Under the pieces are notes generated by a model. That model saw nothing but the letters and a program-made list of their open reading frames with translations, did no database searches and had not been told where the DNA came from. From the NCBI GenBank assembly GCA_963713355.1, contig CAVQLK010000002.1, forward strand, positions 1 through 64,000: a DNA stretch of 64,000 bases. The letters run 5' to 3'. The position numbers were made by a program, and so were the translations under genes. Source of the stretch: FEN-1219 sp963713355 (GTDB taxonomy: Bacteria > Pseudomonadota > Gammaproteobacteria > Steroidobacterales > Rariloculaceae). Positions 17,892 through 31,112 of the stretch are shown here, piece after piece. How positions within the stretch are numbered: position 1 is the stretch's first letter; every line of letters starts with the position of its first letter.

Positions 17892-20800
17892 ATGGCGGAT
17901 CCAAGCGACGCAGCCTCGCAAGGCGCCGACCATCGCGGCGCCATCGATCCCTACGAGCAATCCTGCTTCAAGTTCCAAGAGGTGCTGCGCCACGAGCTCG
18001 CCGTCGTCGCGGCTCGCCGGGCGCGGCTCGATACCGAGCGTGGCGAGCTCGCAGGCGACGGGCCTGGCGTCGACGAAGATCCTGCGCTCGCGGCATGGCA
18101 GGCGCGGCTGCTCGGCGTCTCGTTCTCGGGCGGCGGAATTCGCTCGGCGACGTTCAACCTCGGCGTGCTGCAGGCGCTCGCCCGCTGCGGCGTGCTGCGC
18201 TACGTCGACTATCTCTCCACGGTCTCGGGCGGCGGCTACGTCGGCTCGTGGCTGACGGCCCTGAGCCAGCGGCGATTCGCGCGCCGAGACGAGGACGCGC
18301 TGGCGGCGGGCGTCGATTCCGGGTCGCTGCTCGAGCTCAACGCCGCGGGTTTCAAGACGTTCGAGAGGGGGCTTGCCTGGTCCGCAGGCGACAGGGTCGA
18401 TACGAAAGCCAAGGGCGAGGATCGTGCGATCCGCTTTCTGCGCGAGTTCAGCAACTACCTGACGCCGAAGCTCGGTCTTTTCTCCGGCGACACGTGGGCG
18501 TTGATCTCGATCTACGTGCGCAATGCGTTGCTGAATCAGCTCGTGCTGCTGCTCGCGCTCGTCGGCGTGCTGCTGATCCCGCGCCTGCTTGCCCCGCTGC
18601 TCGGGCGTGCCGAAGCCGGCGACGGCGCCGAGTTTCTACTCTGGATGCTCGCGGTGCTCGTCGCTCACGTTTTCATCTGCTGGAATCTCGGCACGAACCT
18701 CGCGGGCATCACGGCACTGCGCGGCGGCGAAACCGAGTCTGCGCCGCATGTCATTCAGCGGATCGGCTTGCCGCTGCTCGCCATCGGCGTTTCCGCGGCG
18801 AGCTGGCTCGGGTTCGTCGGCACGTGGCCGCTTGCGGTGGCGGCCGGCGCCGGCGCGCTTGCCGCGCTGGTCACGTGGACGCTGGCGCGCGCAGCCGCAC
18901 GCCGGCACGCGGGCAAACTGTGGGGCAAGGTCGAGCAGGCATTCTGGACGCGCATGGTGTGGTACTCGCTGCCGGCCGGCGTCGTGTTCGGTCTCCTGCT
19001 GCACGCGGTCAGCGCCTCGCTGTTCGGCCCGGGGACGTACTCGGGTTTCAAGCTCGTCGCCGCGCCGCCGGCGCTGGCGCTCGCGATTCTGCTCGCAGGC
19101 GTGCTGCACGTCGGTTTGGCTGGCAAGAGCTTCAGCGCCCAATACGCGGAATGGCTGAGCCGCTTCGGCGGTCTAGTGCTGATCGGCACGATCGGCTGGC
19201 TCGCGTTCAACGGGCTCGTGTTCCTAGGGCCGTTACTCGTCGCCTGGTTGCAGGGGCTCTGGGCCGCGGCAGCCTCCTCCGGCTGGATCTTGACGACGCT
19301 GGCCTCGGTCGTCTTCGGCCGAAACGTGGCCGCGTCGTCCGGTCGATGGTCGAGCGTCTTCATGACGGTCGCGCCGTACGTTTTCATCGTCGGGCTCGGC
19401 GTCGGGTCGGCGGCTTTGCTGCAAGCGGGTTTGCACATGGGTGCAGCGCGATTCGGCGATGCGGCACTGCTCGAGGGCGCCAAAGAGGCCGTCTATCGGC
19501 GGTTCCAGGGGAGCGGCGACGCGCCTGTGCAGGCGGCCGGCGATCTGATGGCCGACTACGGCGCCTGGCTCGCGGCGTCGGAGCAGCAATGGTGGCTCGT
19601 CATTGCGGCGATCGGCGCAGCGTTCGTGCTCACGTGGCTCGTGTCGCTGCGCGTCGACGTCAACGTGTTCTCGCTGAACGGCATGTACGCGAACCGGCTC
19701 GTGCGCTGCTATCTCGGCGCCACGGTGCCGGAACGCACGCCGAACCGGTTCTCGGGACTCTCGTCGCGCGACGACCTGCAGCTCAAGGCCGAAGTGCGCT
19801 CGATTGGCGGCGTCGACATGCTCGTGCACCCGTTGGCGGACGGCGCGGAGGCCGGTGGCGAGCCCCAAGGGCAAGGGGCGGCCGTGTACCCCGGCCCGTA
19901 TCACCTCATCAACACGGCTATCAATCTCGTCGCGGGGGGCAACCTCGCGTACCAGGAGCGCAAGGCCGGCTCGTTCCTGCTGTCGCCGCTGTATTGCGGC
20001 TTTCAGCTGACGTCGTCGCGCAGCGAAGGCGCGCAGGGCAAGGAAATCGACGCCTATCGGCGGACGGCGAAGTTCTGCGTCGGAGCCGCGCCAGCTCACG
20101 CTCGGCGAAGCCGTCGCGACGTCCGGCGCCGCGGCGAGCCCGAACATGGGCTATCACAGCACGCCCGCGTTCGCGTTCCTGATGGGCGTCTTCAACATCC
20201 GGTTGGGCCGCTGGATCGGCAATCCGCACTCGAGCGACGGCAACGAAAAGACCTGGCGGAAGTCGGGGCCGAAGATCGCGCTGTTCCACCTGCTGCGCGA
20301 AGTGTTCGGCCTCACCGACAAGACGAGCGGTGTTCGTGTATCTCTCCGACGGCGGGCACTTCGAGAACCTCGGCATCTACGAGCTCGTGCGCCGGCGTTG
20401 CCGCTACATCGTTGCGTGCGATGCGGGCGCCGACCCGCGCTACGAGTTCGAGGATCTCGGCAACGCGATCCGCAAGTGCCGCACCGATCTCGGCGTCGAG
20501 ATCGATCTCGACGTCCGGCAGATCGCCGCGCTCGACGCGCTGCGAGCTACAACGGCGCGCCGTGCGCCGTCGGGTCGGTGCGCTACTCGGAAGAAGAGGT
20601 CGGCACGATTCTCTACATCAAGGCGTCGCGGCGGGCAGGTGTGCCGTCGGACGTCATGCATTACGCGTCCGAGAACGCGGCGTTTCCGCACGAAGCCACG
20701 TCCGATCAGTTTTTCTCCGAGTCGCAGTTCGAGAGCTATCGGCGCCTCGGTCATTTCCTCGCCGGCGAGATATTGAATGCCAATCGCGCTACTGCGGAGG

Positions 20801-21751
20801 GCGACGTCGACATCGACAGGCTATTCCGCGATCTGTCCGAACGGTGGTGCCGCCCGAGCTTGGGCGTAGCCACGAATTTCGGCCGATTGGCCGAGGCCGT
20901 CGACCGCATCTTCGAGCGCCTCCGCACTACGAAAGAGCTCGGGTTTCTGAGCAGGCAGTTCTATCCGGAGTGGCGCAACTTGCTCGGCGCCGACGTCGTC
21001 GATCCCAAAGCGCTGACGGAGGACCTCGTGCGCCTGCCGGACAACGAGGACGAGCTGCGGCAGGGGTTTTACTTCTGCAACTCGCTGGTCCAGCTCATGG
21101 AGAGCAGTTACATCGCCCTGAACCTCGAAACGGACTGGCAGCATCCCGACAACAGCGGCTGGCTCAACGTGTTCAACCATTGGGCATGGTCGGGCATGTT
21201 CCGCGCGACTTGGGCCGTGTCGGCTGCAACTTACGGCGGGCGGTTCCGTGCGTTCTGCGAGCAGCGCTTGAACCTCACGCTCGGAGACGTCCGCGCGAAA
21301 GCGTTGCCTTCGGGAACACCGAGCGATAGCACTTTCGCGGCCGCCGGTCTGAACGCCCACGAGCAGCACCAGATCGCCGATCCGTACGTCCGCGGCGATA
21401 ACGGCGACGACCTCACGGTCTATCGCTTGGAGCTCCTGGTGCGCCATCCGCTCGTCGACGAAACACAGCCGCCGCTCATGACGTTCGGGTTCGGCTATGC
21501 CGTCATGCGCGGCGACGAGCTCGTCATGTATCGCGTGCAGGACCACCTGCGCGGCATGGGGCTCGGGCGCCGCGGGCTCGTGTGCGCTTGTCGCGCAGCG
21601 CAACCGCCGAAGGCTCGTTCTCGGCCCGGCCGATTTCGACGGTCTGCTCGAATTCTTCGCGCGGTTCAAGGAGCAAACCGACCGCGCGAAGCTCGCCGAC
21701 TTCCGCGCCATGGTCGGATCGGTCAACGAAGAAACAGCGGGTGACATATGA
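17892..21751 (+). CDS. Large membrane patatin-like phospholipase (frameshifted)
   Basis: About 1285 aa when read across four frame changes (near 20080, 20328, 20550 and 21570). The start at 17892 (MADPSDAASQGADHRG) has GAGGTG upstream. The N-terminal patatin half carries the oxyanion loop SFSGGGIRSATFNLG and the nucleophile segment STVSGGGYVGSW. Six or more membrane helices follow (about residues 220-600). The patatin fold resumes after the first shifts with the catalytic Asp motif YLSDGGHFENLGIYELVRRR. Ser and Asp therefore both survive but in different frames. Large patatins with an inserted membrane domain are known and are expected to hydrolyse phospholipids or acylglycerols. The stop overlaps the ATG of the next gene (ATGA at 21748-21751), so the two are translationally coupled. 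Frameshifts look like sequence error because both sides keep coding character. Confidence 0.8.
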
Positions 21752-24310
21752 GCAACCAAGTCTCGACCGGCGATGCCTGGACGACCCTCGCCAAGTCGCT
21801 CGACGTCGAAGCCGCCGTCTTGAAAGCCGTCGCGACCGTCGAAGCGGCGGGCTCCGGCTTTCTGCCGAACGATCCCGCCAAGCCGAAAATCCTGTTCGAA
21901 GGGCACGCCTTCCATCGTTTGACGGGCGGGCGGTTTGCAGCGCAGCGGCCCGATCTCAGCTATCCGAAGTGGGACAGGACGAAGTACTCGGGCACATTGA
22001 AGGGCGAGTGGGCGCGCCTCGAGGCGGCCTGCGGTCTCGAGCGCGCCGCGGCGCTCCAGTCGGCGAGCTGGGGCATGTTCCAGATCATGGGCTTCAACTA
22101 CGCGTACTGCGGCTGTTCCGACGTCGAGGCGTTCGTGGCATTGCAGCACGCCGGCGCAGACCCGCAGATGGAATGCTTCGCTCGGTTCGTCGCCAGGCCG
22201 CCGTACTTGAAGGCGCTGCAAGCGAAGGACTGGGTCGCGTTCGCCGCGGCATACAACGGCCCGCAGCATGCAAAGAACAACTACGCGCCGAAGATGGCGG
22301 CCGCCTACGCGACACTCGCCGCGGCGCGGGCCGCGCGCAAGCGCAAACGCGCGAGCACGGCGGCGGCCAATGGCAGTGAGTTGCCGCCGGGCCGAGCGAC
22401 GTTCGTGCCCGTCGCCGCGACGCGCAAGCGCACCGTTCGCAAGCGCAACGTTCGGCCCGATTCCGTCGACCTGCGCGACTGGGAGTATCGGCCGTCGATC
22501 GCGTTCGCGCCGCCGGACGAGCTCTGGTCGAAAGCGCGCAAGGTCAAGCAGCAAGGCGAGACGAACGCCTGCACGGGCTTCTCGCTGGCGACCGTGCTCG
22601 AGCACCTGCTCGAGCAGCGTGCCCCTAAAAAGCGAGCCGACGACATCTCGGGATTCATGCTCTACAGCATGGCGCGGCGCTATGACGAGTGGGCCGAGGA
22701 CGACGAGGACGAGGACAGCGGCTCGTCGCTGCGCGGCGCACTGAAAGGGTGGGCGAAGCATGGCGCCAGCAAGGAAGCTCTCTGGAACGAGCTGCCGATG
22801 CCGCCCGCGCCCAAGAACCCCGCGGACGACTGGTGGCTCGACGGCGTCAAACGCCCGCTCGGCGCGTACTACCGCATTGCGCCCGAGAACGTGCGCGACA
22901 TGCACGTCGCGCTGAAGGAGGTCGGCGCCGTCTATGCGAGCGCGCTGACGCACGAAGGCTGGGACGACGTGCTGCGCGAGACGGAAGAAGGCGCGGCCGA
23001 AGGATCCGAAGCAGTTGCCCGTCATCAAGGCCGCACGCGGGGATGCCGACCAAGGCCATGCGTTCGCGATCGTCGGCTACACGCGCGACGGCTTCATCGT
23101 TCACAACTCGTGGGGCGAGGAGTGGGGGTTCGGCGGCTTCGCCGTGCTGCCTTATGAGGACTGGCTCCGCAACGCGATGGACTGCTGGGTCGTGCAGCTC
23201 GGGGTCGCGACCGTCGAGCACGACGAGGTCGCCAAGGCGAAGTCGCTGCGCGTCGAGCGCAGCGGCCGCGCCGTCGTCTCGAGCAACGAGACGCTGGCCG
23301 ATCACGAGATCTCGCCGTTCGTCATCAACATGGAGAACGAAGGGCTGTCTGAGCCAGCGCGGGCGATTCCGCACCAACCTCGGAGATCTCGAGGCGCTGC
23401 TCGAGAACCATATTCCCGTCGCGCAGGAGCGCTGGGGCATCGGCAAGAGCGACACGATGGACATCGCGATCTACGCGCACGGCGGCCTCACCGACGAGGA
23501 CGCGGCCGCCGAGACGGCGCGCGCTTGGGTGCCGCACCTCTACACGCACAAGGTCTTTCCGATCTTTCTGATGTGGGAGACCGGCGCCGTCGAGACGCTG
23601 CGCAACATGTTCGCAGACGTCATTCGCGGCGAGGCCGAGCTCACGGCGGCGGGCGGCCGATGGGATCGCTTCAAGGAGCGGTTTTCGGAGTGGCAGGACG
23701 CGCGCCTCGAAGGGGTCGCGCGTTTGCCGGGCGGCCGCGTATGGGGAGAGATGAAGCAGAACGCGGCGGCGCTGAGCGGGGCACAAAGATGCGGGCATCG
23801 TGCAGCTGTTCGCCTGTTCAGAAGATGCGCGCGAAATTGCCGCGCATTCGCCTGCACCTCGTCGGCCATTCGGCCGGCGCGATCGTGCACAGCCATCTCG
23901 GCGCCCGCGCGATCAAACAAGGCTTGAGCGTGGCCTCGATCTCACTGCTCGCGCCGGCCGTCCGCGTCGACGAGTTCGACAAGCTGCTCGGCGCGCGATC
24001 GCGCGCCACAAGATCCGCGTCTTCATCGCGAATCTCACCGACGCCGCCGAGCGCAGCGACGACACCTGCAAGCCGTACGGCCACTCGCTGCTCTATCTCG
24101 TCTCGCGCTCCTTCGAGCAGAACGAGGAGACGCCATTGCTCGGCATGGAGCGCCATCTGGTCCCGGCGCTGGCGTCGCACCGCTGGAGCTTGAGCGTGCA
24201 GCAGCTTCGCTGCCCCGCCGGCATGTGGGCGGGCGGCTCGGCCGTAACGAGCGCGACGACGCACGGCGGCGTCGACGACGACGAGGCCGTGCGGGAAGCG
24301 GTCGCCGCTT

Positions 24311-24330
<20 letters not shown>
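21748..24330 (+). CDS. Muramidase / papain-like protease / alpha-beta hydrolase fusion (frameshifted)
   Basis: Roughly 860 aa across about five frame changes (near 23000, 23350, 23775, 23815, 23990). Order: an N-acetylmuramidase domain of the DUF3380 type (about residues 20-190; likely catalytic Glu32 in VEAAGSGFL, then ILFEGHAFHRL and SASWGMFQIMGFNY); a basic Lys/Arg linker (195-235); a C1 papain-like peptidase with Gln269 and Cys275 (QQGETNACTGFSLA), His in QGHAFAIVGY and Asn in HNSWGEEWGFGGF; and a C-terminal alpha/beta-hydrolase-like part with the nucleophile elbow HLVGHSAGAIVHSHL. No signal peptide is visible, so delivery would need a dedicated secretion route, or it acts inside the cell. 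It overlaps the phospholipase gene by 4 nt. Together they could attack peptidoglycan, protein and lipid. I know no named system with this exact pair. Confidence 0.72.
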
Positions 24331-27074
<2,744 letters not shown>

Positions 27075-27249
27075 CGTGCTACGGCCTCACGCCAATGGCG
27101 CATGTCATTCGTGCTCTCCTCGCTCGTTCCACGCGTGGCAGCTCGCGGTGACAAGGCGCCAACAGGTTCGGCCGATACCGTAACCCGAAGGCCGCTCGCC
27201 GCCAAGCGTCGATCCACGCCGCGCTCGACGATCCGTTATCCTTGCTACG

Positions 27250-28197
27250 GTGCTGCGAGCCGTCACACGTCGCGAGCTATTCGCTTTCGGTTGCGCCGCG
27301 GCGCTCGTGCCGCGCGCGGGTGCGGCGCAGGGCCGCGCGATGCCCGAACGCGCGATTCCGACGACCGGCGAAACGCTGCCCGTCGTCGGGCTCGGCTCGA
27401 CGCGCCCCGTCACCGCGATCGCAGAGCGCGGCCCAGGTCCCGTCGAGGCCGTCATCCGCGCGTTGGTCGAGCACGGCGGCCGTGTCGTCGACACGTGGCC
27501 GCGCAGCGACTTCAACGACGACGCGCTCGGGCAAATCATCAGCGCACCGGATCTGCGCGAGCGGCTGTTCGTCACGGTCAACCTCGAGCAGCAGGGCGCG
27601 CAGGCCGGCCGCGAGCACTTCGAGCGCACGCTTCGACTGTATCGGCGCGAGCGCGTCGATCTCGTCAACGTCGGCAGCCTCATCGATCTCGCCGCGCAGT
27701 GGCCGAACCTGCGCGCGTTCAAAGACGACGGCCGCGCGCGCTACATCGGCGTCACGGCCGCGCAAGCCGCGCTCTATGGCGAGCTCGAGACATTCCTCGA
27801 GCGCGAGCGGCCAGACTTCGTCGAGATCAACTACTCGGTGACGGAGCGCGACGCAGAGAGGCGCTTGCTGCCGCTCTGCGCCGAGCGCGGCATCGCCGTG
27901 CTGATCAGCCGGCCATTCATGAACGGCGCGTACTTCGAGCGGCTCGCGAGCGTGCCGTTGCCCGAGTGGGCCGAGGAATTCGAGTGCACGAGCTGGGCGC
28001 AGTTCTCGCTGCAATACATCCTCGCGAACCCGGCCGTCACGTGCGTGTTGACGGAGACGACGAGCGCCGAGCACATGGCCGAGAACGCGCTCGTGGCCTT
28101 CACGCCGGTCCCGGGACCGCGGGCGCGGCGGCGTATGCGGGCGTTCATCGACGCCGCTGTAGCCGAGGTCGCTGCTGTCGGATGGACCGCCTCGTGA
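27250..28197 (+). CDS. Exported aldo/keto reductase-like protein lacking the catalytic tetrad
   Basis: A 315-aa protein starting with GTG at 27250 with a twin-arginine-like leader (VTRRELFAFGCAAALVPRAG, cleavage near GAAQ). It aligns with the aldo/keto reductase at 14807-15736: GGRVVDTWPRSDF against GGKVMDTAMVYG, LFVTVNLEQ against LFYSTKTDI, VDLVNVGSL against DAMLVHNI, and ARYIGVTAAQ against FRYIGASIST. Only the Asp (81) of the Asp/Tyr/Lys/His tetrad is kept; Tyr, Lys and His are replaced. It is therefore probably not an active reductase of the usual kind, although the barrel is intact and uninterrupted. It is divergent from the kinase gene, 175 nt apart. Confidence 0.75.
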   Translation: MLRAVTRRELFAFGCAAALVPRAGAAQGRAMPERAIPTTGETLPVVGLGSTRPVTAIAERGPGPVEAVIRALVEHGGRVVDTWPRSDFNDDALGQIISAPDLRERLFVTVNLEQQGAQAGREHFERTLRLYRRERVDLVNVGSLIDLAAQWPNLRAFKDDGRARYIGVTAAQAALYGELETFLERERPDFVEINYSVTERDAERRLLPLCAERGIAVLISRPFMNGAYFERLASVPLPEWAEEFECTSWAQFSLQYILANPAVTCVLTETTSAEHMAENALVAFTPVPGPRARRRMRAFIDAAVAEVAAVGWTAS

Positions 28198-28239
28198 CAC
28201 GGCGTCACGGCGGCTCCAGCGCTCGCCGCCTATACTGAA

Positions 28240-28520
28240 ATGTCGAAAATCAAGCAGTTTTTCGACATATTCTGGGTTCATGTCGAAGATATCGACCAGA
28301 TTAGGTCAACATGTCTAAAAATCACTGTAGCTTCGACATATCAGGCCGATCTGTCGATGCCGTCGACGAACGGGCCTCCCATGTCGAAAAACGCCTAGAT
28401 TTTCGACATCTAGCGTCGATGTGTCGATCGTTCGAACGTCGCTGGCCGATACGTCGAAAAACACGGGGGTTTTGAACATATGCCGTTCGATCCGTCGACT
28501 CCTTACAACGATCTGCCGCC
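28240..28520 (+). repeat. Tandem ~70-bp repeats with 29-bp dyads, running into the fic start
   Basis: Four units begin at 28240, 28311, 28381 and 28451 (spacings 71, 70 and 70). Each opens with a 29-bp dyad: ATGTCGAAAA, a 9-nt spacer, and TTTTCGACAT. Units 1 (28240-28268) and 3 (28381-28409) are perfect 10-bp arms; unit 2 (28311-28339) and unit 4 (28451-28479) have two or so mismatches. The second half of each unit has a weaker TGTCGA(T/A) box near 28280, 28350 and 28421. Unit 4 overlaps the fic ATG (28480) and its second half falls inside the first codons. The arrangement suggests a multi-site operator, or an iteron-like array, controlling fic. A TATACT box at 28231-28236 lies just before unit 1. 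Confidence 0.85.
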
Positions 28521-29629
28521 GCTGCCGCCGCCGCTCGAGAGCATCGAGACCGCGGCCATCTTGAAAAAGTGCATCAGCGCGCGCGTCGCGCTGGCCGAGC
28601 TGAAGCAAGCTGCCGAGCTGATCCCGAACGCGGCGGTGCTCGTCAACGCGCTGCCGTTGCTCGAGGCGCAAGCAAGCTCGGAGATCGAGAACATCGTGAC
28701 GACGACGGACAAGCTGCTCGAGTACGTCGACGCGACGGAGACCCGGGCCGCGGATCCCGCGACCAAGGAGGCGCTGCGCTACCGGCGCGCGCTTGTTCGA
28801 CGGCGTGCGCAAGGTGCAGAAGGGCAAGCTGACGGTCGACGTCGCGATCGACGTCTGCCGCACGATCAAGGACGAGAAGCTCGACCTGCGCTCGAAGCCG
28901 GGCACGACGCTGCGCAATACTGCGACGGCCGCCGTCATCTACACGCCGCCGGTCGGTAAAGACGTCATTCGCGACAAGCTCGCAAACTGGCAGGAGTTCC
29001 TCACGGCGCATGACGACCTCGACCCGCTGATTCGCTGCGCCGTGCAGCACTATCAGTTCGAGGCGATCCATCCGTTCGCGGACGGCAACGGCCGCACAGG
29101 CCGCGTCCTCAACATTCTGTTTCTCGTGCAGCAAGGGTTGCTCGATACGCCGATTCTCTATTTGAGCCGCTACATCATCCGCAACAAGGCCGATTACTAC
29201 CGCTTGCTGCTCGAAGTCACGACGAAGCAAGCGTGGGGGCCGTGGATCGCGTACATGCTCGACAGCATCGAGCACACGTGCGGCTGGACCACCGAGAAGA
29301 TCAAGGCGATCCGCGATTTGATGCGCCACACGGGCGACTTCATCCACCGCCGCTTGCCGAAGATCTACACGTGGGAGCTCGTCGAGCTCTTGTTCAAGCA
29401 GCCGTATTGCCGCATCGCCAACGTCGTCGATGCGGGGCTCGCGAAGCGGCAGACTGCGTCGGTCTACCTGAAGTCGCTTGTCGAGATCGGCGTGCTGCGC
29501 GAGCTCAACGCAGGTCGCGAATCACTGTTCGTGCACCCGAAGTACATCGAGCTCTTGACCGGCGACGAGAACATCTGGGTGTTCTATGCCGGCGTGGAGA
29601 CGGACACGGCGCTCGACGACGGAGCGTAG
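28480..29629 (+). CDS. fic: Fic family AMPylase (class II type), one frameshift
   Basis: About 382 aa. The Fic core is present with the active-site motif HPFADGNGRTGR (after FEAI), which uses His to transfer AMP from ATP to a target hydroxyl. An N-terminal inhibitory helix motif SSEIEN (S/T-x3-E-N) precedes the core, as in class II Fic proteins that block their own ATP site. A C-terminal winged-helix-like domain (LVELLFKQPYCRIANVV ... TASVYLKSLVEIGVL) is typical of the Fic/HTH group. Frame changes by one base near 28795, where RRAL should continue into FDGVRKVQKGK; an extra base in CTTGTTC would explain it. The start lies inside the fourth dyad of the upstream array, and GGGGG precedes it by 11 nt. 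No antitoxin partner gene is adjacent. Confidence 0.85.
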
Positions 29630-29645
29630 GCTGAGCGGCGCGGCG

Positions 29646-30500
29646 CTAGTCGTCGTCGGCGATCAGGATCTCGATTTGCGCAATCGGCTCGGGCTCGGCG
29701 CCTTCGCCGACGGCGATTTGCACGTAGAAATTCTCGGGACCTTCGACGTTGCGGTCGCCGATGATCGGAACGAGCAGCGTGCGATTCTGCTCGCCGGCCC
29801 CGAATCGTACCGTTCCCGGCTCGAGCCTCGCGAAATCGGCGCCGGCCGTGGCCGTCCCATTCGTCGTCCACCAGCTGATGAACGAGACGCCCCTGCGGCC
29901 GCCGTCGCGTAGCACGAGCACGCGCGCGCTCGCGTCGGCCTCCGAGACGTTCATGACCTCCAGGCCGAAGCCGAAGGTCTCCGGGCCGGCCGGCACCTCC
30001 GGCTCGGGCGGCGGCGCCGGCGGCGGCTCCGGTTCCGGCCGCGCTTCGGCAACGGGCGGGGCGTCGTTGGCCGCCGCGGGTTGCTCGAGCGGAGCGTCGG
30101 CCGGAGCTTCCGCGGCGGGCGGCGTCTCTGCTTCGGGCGCTTCGCCTTCGAGGCTCGTCGGCATCTTGACGCCGGCGATGCTCGTGTCGCCGACGACTTC
30201 GGTTCCGGGCTCTCCTTCGGCGTCGCCGCCGCCCGTTTGCGGGGTGCGATCGGAGAACACGCTCGTCAGCCTCGAGAAGTCGAAGCGCAGCTCGCGCACC
30301 GTCTCGAAGTTCCAGTAGATGGCGAACGCCGCGCTCAGCACGAGCGCCACCGCGGCCACGCGAAAGACCTTGCGGAGCGGGCCGACGGTGCGCGCCTCGC
30401 GCACGCGCCGCGCGTACCGCCGCACGTCTTGCGGGTCGAGGCCCCAATGCTCGCCGCCGGAGTCGTTCGGCTCGCTTTTCCTGGCTTTGCGGGTATCCAT
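29646..30500 (-). CDS. Single-pass membrane protein with Calx-beta domain
   Basis: A 284-aa protein starting at 30500 (MDTRKARKSEPND). A basic cytoplasmic N-terminus (to about residue 48) is followed by one helix (VFRVAAVALVLSAAFAIYW). Then comes a long Pro/Ala/Glu-rich linker (about 105-180, with PEPEPPPAPPPEPEVP) and a C-terminal Calx-beta-type beta-sandwich (about 185-284) recognised by NGTATAGADFARLEPGTVRF and the closing GPENFYVQI. Calx-beta domains usually bind calcium or mediate adhesion. The linker length suggests it crosses the peptidoglycan layer. Convergent with fic, 16 nt apart. No partner is evident. Confidence 0.75.
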   Translation of the reverse strand: MDTRKARKSEPNDSGGEHWGLDPQDVRRYARRVREARTVGPLRKVFRVAAVALVLSAAFAIYWNFETVRELRFDFSRLTSVFSDRTPQTGGGDAEGEPGTEVVGDTSIAGVKMPTSLEGEAPEAETPPAAEAPADAPLEQPAAANDAPPVAEARPEPEPPPAPPPEPEVPAGPETFGFGLEVMNVSEADASARVLVLRDGGRRGVSFISWWTTNGTATAGADFARLEPGTVRFGAGEQNRTLLVPIIGDRNVEGPENFYVQIAVGEGAEPEPIAQIEILIADDD

Positions 30501-30665
30501 GCCCGACCGAGAATACTGTCCGACGCGCGAGGCGCCAAGCTGCCAGGGGGTTGACATACGCCTCCGCGGCGCAGCGCCTGGTGAAAAGAGCTTCTGCGTC
30601 GTGTCGATCCGCCGCTTCGCCGTTCGACTATTGGACGAACAACCACGAACTTGAGGAGGGTACAC

Positions 30666-31016
30666 ATGCGCTTCATCAGTATTTTCACGCACGAACCGGT
30701 CAACCGGGCTCCGACGCAGGCCGAGATGGCCGCGATGGGCAAGCTCGTCGAGGACGCCATGAAGGAGGGCTGGCTGCTGTCGACCGAGGGTGTCAGCTTC
30801 GGCACGAAAGGAATCCGCGTGCACAAGAGCCCCGGCGGCAAGGTCTCGGTCACCGACGGCCCCTTCACCGAGGCCAAGGAGGTCATCGGCGGATACGCGT
30901 TGCTGAAGGCCGATTCCAAGGAGGAGATCGTCAAGCACACGAAACGGTTCCTCGAAGTGACCGGGCAGGGAACGTGCGAGATCTACCCGCTCTACGAGAT
31001 GCCGGAACGAACCTGA
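30666..31016 (+). CDS. YciI-like (DGPF domain) protein
   Basis: A 116-aa cytosolic protein of the YciI/DGPF family with a dimeric ferredoxin-like fold. The family motif DGPFTEAKEVIGGYALLKA occupies residues about 66-84. The start MRFISIFTHEP has a strong ribosome-binding site (GAGGAGGG) 6 nt upstream; an upstream in-frame ATG at 30651 has none. In many bacteria these proteins sit next to ECF sigma factors of the SigJ or ECF41-like type and are proposed regulators or hydrolases, but no sigma factor is present here. Ends inside the A-run of the opposite-strand terminator at 31016. Confidence 0.8.
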   Translation: MRFISIFTHEPVNRAPTQAEMAAMGKLVEDAMKEGWLLSTEGVSFGTKGIRVHKSPGGKVSVTDGPFTEAKEVIGGYALLKADSKEEIVKHTKRFLEVTGQGTCEIYPLYEMPERT

Positions 31017-31047
31017 AAAAAAAGGGCGCTCGCATCAGCGAGCGCCC
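31016..31047 (-). terminator. Rho-independent terminator of the DUF975-like gene
   Basis: Read on the minus strand: a 10-bp stem (GGGCGCTCGC with GCGAGCGCCC), 4-nt loop, and a run of eight U residues. It lies 66 nt after the stop of the membrane protein gene at 31113-31778. On the plus strand it directly abuts the stop of the YciI-like gene, where the hairpin may also act as a 3' stabiliser. Confidence 0.85.
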
Positions 31048-31112
31048 TTAGGAAGCGCAGCGGACGAAAAGGGGGGAGAGTGGCCGCCGCGCATTCCCCA
31101 AAAAGTGCAGGA

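Noticed and set aside
20821..23028. Long minus-strand open frame (735 codons) opposite the patatin and muramidase genes
   Set aside because: It is antisense to genes with clear catalytic motifs, is Arg/Ala/Gly-heavy with no recognisable domain, and is a GC-rich shadow frame.
28240..28398. A short ORF starting MSKIKQFFDIFW within the dyad array
   Set aside because: Its codons are the repeats themselves in changing phase (70 bp is not a multiple of 3), so it is probably chance, although a small leader peptide cannot be fully excluded.
28240..28479. CRISPR array
   Set aside because: Repeats are palindromic but degenerate, spacers between dyads are also repeated, and no cas genes are near.
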